A stretch of DNA of 64,000 nucleotides, taken from the NCBI GenBank assembly GCA_027729635.1, contig JAQCEM010000002.1:1-64000 (forward strand), given 5' to 3'. This DNA comes from Casp-actino8 sp001510335 (GTDB lineage: Bacteria > Actinomycetota > Acidimicrobiia > Acidimicrobiales > Ilumatobacteraceae). Shown here in pieces: positions 62,236 to 64,000 of the stretch. Position 1 is the first letter of the stretch, and each line of letters opens with the position of its first letter. Made by a program: the position numbers and the translations under genes. The notes under the pieces were generated by a model. It was given only the letters and a program-made list of their open reading frames with translations. It did no database searches and was not told where the DNA came from.

Positions 62236-63114
62236 CTACTCGCTTGCGGTTCTCTCGGTGATACTGGTCAAAGCAACTGCTGCGGCCCCAATTAATGCCG
62301 ATGACTCACCAAGGCCTAGCGGCACGATTGAGACTCCCGATGTGAACTGCAATTTTGAGCGCGAATGAAGTTCATCATTGGCTGCCTGGAAAAAGGACTC
62401 ACCCCATCCCAAGGCAACGCTTCCGCCAACGACAACCCGTTGAATATCCGCGACAGCAGCGACCGAAGCCACCGCTCGTCCCAACAAAATTCCGTTGCGT
62501 ACTTTTAAGTTCATCGGCGCGTACATCGGGTCGCGCCCAGTTTCACGCTCGATCGCTGGACCAGAAATATATGCTTCAAGGCAACCCCGTCCCCCGCAAC
62601 GGCACGGACGATCATCTGATCCGACGACTATGTGACCAAAGTGTCCAGCATTTCCGGTCCGCCCGACTACCAATCGATTTCCTTCAACAAGACCTCCGCC
62701 GACGCCGGTGCCAATCACTACTGCTAGAAAATTCGCGCAGTCCCGCGTCGCTCCCAGCCAGCCTTCAGCAAGAGCAAGGGCCTTGGCGTCGTTGTCAATG
62801 AATGTTTGCAATCCAGTGAGTTCGGAAATGGAACTTAAAAGAGGAAAGTCCACCCACGTCGTAATGTGTAACGGCGAAACCTCAGTTCCACCAATCTTCA
62901 TCGGTCCCCCGCACGCAACACCACAGGCTACTAATTCGATATCTGAAGCCGCCGCCTGAATGCGCTTAATGAGCGCCGCCAACGCCACCCACGGAGCACG
63001 ATTCGGCGTTGCCACGCGGTCGCGCCGAATAATGTCACCCTGAGCGCTTACGACGGCCGCTGCCAATTTGGTCCCGCCGATATCTACCGCGAGAATTCCT
63101 GAGGTCGTTGCCAT
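62236..63114 (-). CDS. ROK family sugar kinase (glucokinase-like)
   Basis: A 292-residue ATP-dependent sugar kinase. LAVDIGGTKLAAAVV gives the phosphate loop, ALAEGWLGA and VIGTGVGGGLV the second, and HIVVGSDDRPCRCGGRGCLEAY the ROK zinc motif CxCGxxGCxE. The catalytic Asp is in IDNDAKALA. ROK repressors have an extra winged helix; it is missing here, so this is an enzyme, probably glucokinase. A GTG at 63123 is an alternative start. It diverges from moxR with a 34-base gap. Confidence 0.9.
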   Translation of the reverse strand: MATTSGILAVDIGGTKLAAAVVSAQGDIIRRDRVATPNRAPWVALAALIKRIQAAASDIELVACGVACGGPMKIGGTEVSPLHITTWVDFPLLSSISELTGLQTFIDNDAKALALAEGWLGATRDCANFLAVVIGTGVGGGLVEGNRLVVGRTGNAGHFGHIVVGSDDRPCRCGGRGCLEAYISGPAIERETGRDPMYAPMNLKVRNGILLGRAVASVAAVADIQRVVVGGSVALGWGESFFQAANDELHSRSKLQFTSGVSIVPLGLGESSALIGAAAVALTSITERTASE

Positions 63115-63148
63115 GTCTCTCACGGTATCTAGCGTCTAGCGTGACAGC

Positions 63149-64000
63149 GTGTCTTCTACTTCTGAATCATCTACTTCTCGCTCATTCGCCCGCATGTATG
63201 AGTCCATCGTGAACAATGTTGGACTCGTTCTCAAAGGGAAGAAGAACCCGATTGAACTTGCGGTCGTGTGCCTCCTCGCTGACGGTCACTTACTGATCGA
63301 GGATGTGCCAGGTGTTGGCAAGACCAGCCTTGCTAAAGCATTGTCGGCATCAATTGATTGCACGTGGAAGCGCGTTCAGTTCACTCCCGATCTCTTGCCA
63401 TCTGACCTTATTGGTGTCTCAATTTGGAGTAAGCAGCGGGAGATTTTTGAATTCCAAGAGGGACCTTCATTCGCCAACATCGTGCTCGCCGACGAAATCA
63501 ATCGTGCGTCACCGAAGACCCAATCGGCTCTTCTTGAAGCAATGGAGGAACGACAGATATCAGTTGATGGCGTGACACGACCCTTACCGCATCCATTTCT
63601 TGTTATCGCCACACAGAATCCGATCGAACATGACGGAACATACAAGTTGCCAGAAAGTCAATTAGATCGCTTCTTGATTCGTATGGAAATCGGTTATCCA
63701 AATCGCCAGGCCGAATTGGACATTCTTGAACCCAGCACTGGCGCCGAGGCAACTCATCAACTTTCACCCGTCGTGAGTGCACGCGATATTCGAGAAATGA
63801 TTTCCGTTGCGTCACAAGTGTCCATGGTTGAACCCTTAAAGAACTACGTCATTGATATCGCTCACGCAAGTCGCAAGCACCCCCAAGTCTCCCTCGGACT
63901 ATCACCACGAGCCATGGTGCAACTTGCCCGTGCAGTTCGCGCGCTCGCCGCATCTCGTGGTCGCGACTACTCAACACCCGACGATGTGAAAGAGCTCGCA
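63149..64000 (+). CDS. MoxR family AAA ATPase (partial, runs off the window)
   Basis: The frame is open from a GTG at 63149 to the end of the window (284 codons of an expected 310-330). The order is Walker A GVGKTSLAKAL near residue 59, Walker B VLADEINRASPKTQSALLEAM, sensor 1 ATQNPIEHDGTY and the arginine finger region LPESQLDRF. MoxR ATPases act with von Willebrand domain proteins, commonly encoded next door (DUF58 and others); the neighbours here lie beyond the window. The GTG has no clear ribosome binding site. Confidence 0.92.
   Translation, partial: MSSTSESSTSRSFARMYESIVNNVGLVLKGKKNPIELAVVCLLADGHLLIEDVPGVGKTSLAKALSASIDCTWKRVQFTPDLLPSDLIGVSIWSKQREIFEFQEGPSFANIVLADEINRASPKTQSALLEAMEERQISVDGVTRPLPHPFLVIATQNPIEHDGTYKLPESQLDRFLIRMEIGYPNRQAELDILEPSTGAEATHQLSPVVSARDIREMISVASQVSMVEPLKNYVIDIAHASRKHPQVSLGLSPRAMVQLARAVRALAASRGRDYSTPDDVKELA

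Overview
The window reads as part of a streamlined actinobacterial chromosome. Base composition is near 50 % GC by eye. The inference of class Acidimicrobiia (freshwater/marine Ilumatobacter-like) rests on a MihF-type integration host factor next to gmk, a DUF1844 gene beside infC, the order sepF-yggT-ileS-dksA-like-lspA, an mDAP-type MurE, and a leaderless promoter. No phage, insertion sequence, CRISPR array, tRNA or toxin system was seen. Nearly everything is housekeeping, and apart from six genes everything, including the rRNA operon, is on the minus strand.

Layout: 1-137 is the 5' end of 16S rRNA (minus), preceded by a 450-base leader/promoter region and tyrS. 1.9-3.4 kb holds a DUF2332 gene and a hot-dog thioesterase. 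3.5-9.5 kb is the arginine operon argC-B-D-F-R-H, with a recognisable promoter and operator-like palindrome but no argJ or argG. 9.6 kb has yqgE. 10.2-15.6 kb is the translation operon infC-rpmI-rplT-spoU-pheS-pheT; infC evidently starts at an AUA codon behind a structured leader. 15.9-17.6 kb carries DUF1844, an alkyltransferase-like protein, a cold-shock-like protein and hisG. 17.6-27 kb holds mog, rsmB, fmt, def, an RsmC-like methyltransferase, a degenerate priA, metK, coaBC, rpoZ, gmk and mihF.

27-35.3 kb is the pyrimidine operon pyrR-B-C-carA-carB-pyrD, headed by a PyrR-binding RNA motif placed just upstream of the pyrR ribosome binding site. 35.3-42.9 kb holds an RluA-family synthase, lspA, a DksA-like protein with a long Lys/Ala/Pro tail and no zinc cysteines, ileS (eukaryote-like type), yggT, sepF, yggS and pgeF. 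43-57.6 kb is the division and cell wall (dcw) cluster mraZ-rsmH-ftsL-ftsI-murE-mraY-murD-ftsW-murG-murC-murB-ftsQ-ftsZ, without murF and with no divIVA beside it. Divergent from mraZ lies a secreted four-repeat peptidoglycan-binding M23 peptidase. 59.5-64 kb ends with a lipoate-ligase-like protein, an HNH protein, a small unknown protein, an acyl-CoA dehydrogenase, a ROK kinase and a MoxR ATPase cut by the window edge.

Genes are packed with 1- to 31-base overlaps, and convergent genes share stop-codon bases. No wholly new multi-gene system is evident. The points most worth checking are the AUA start and structured leader of infC, the PyrR RNA element, the argC promoter/operator, the MraZ box array, the cysteine-less DksA-like protein and the genes missing from otherwise canonical clusters.
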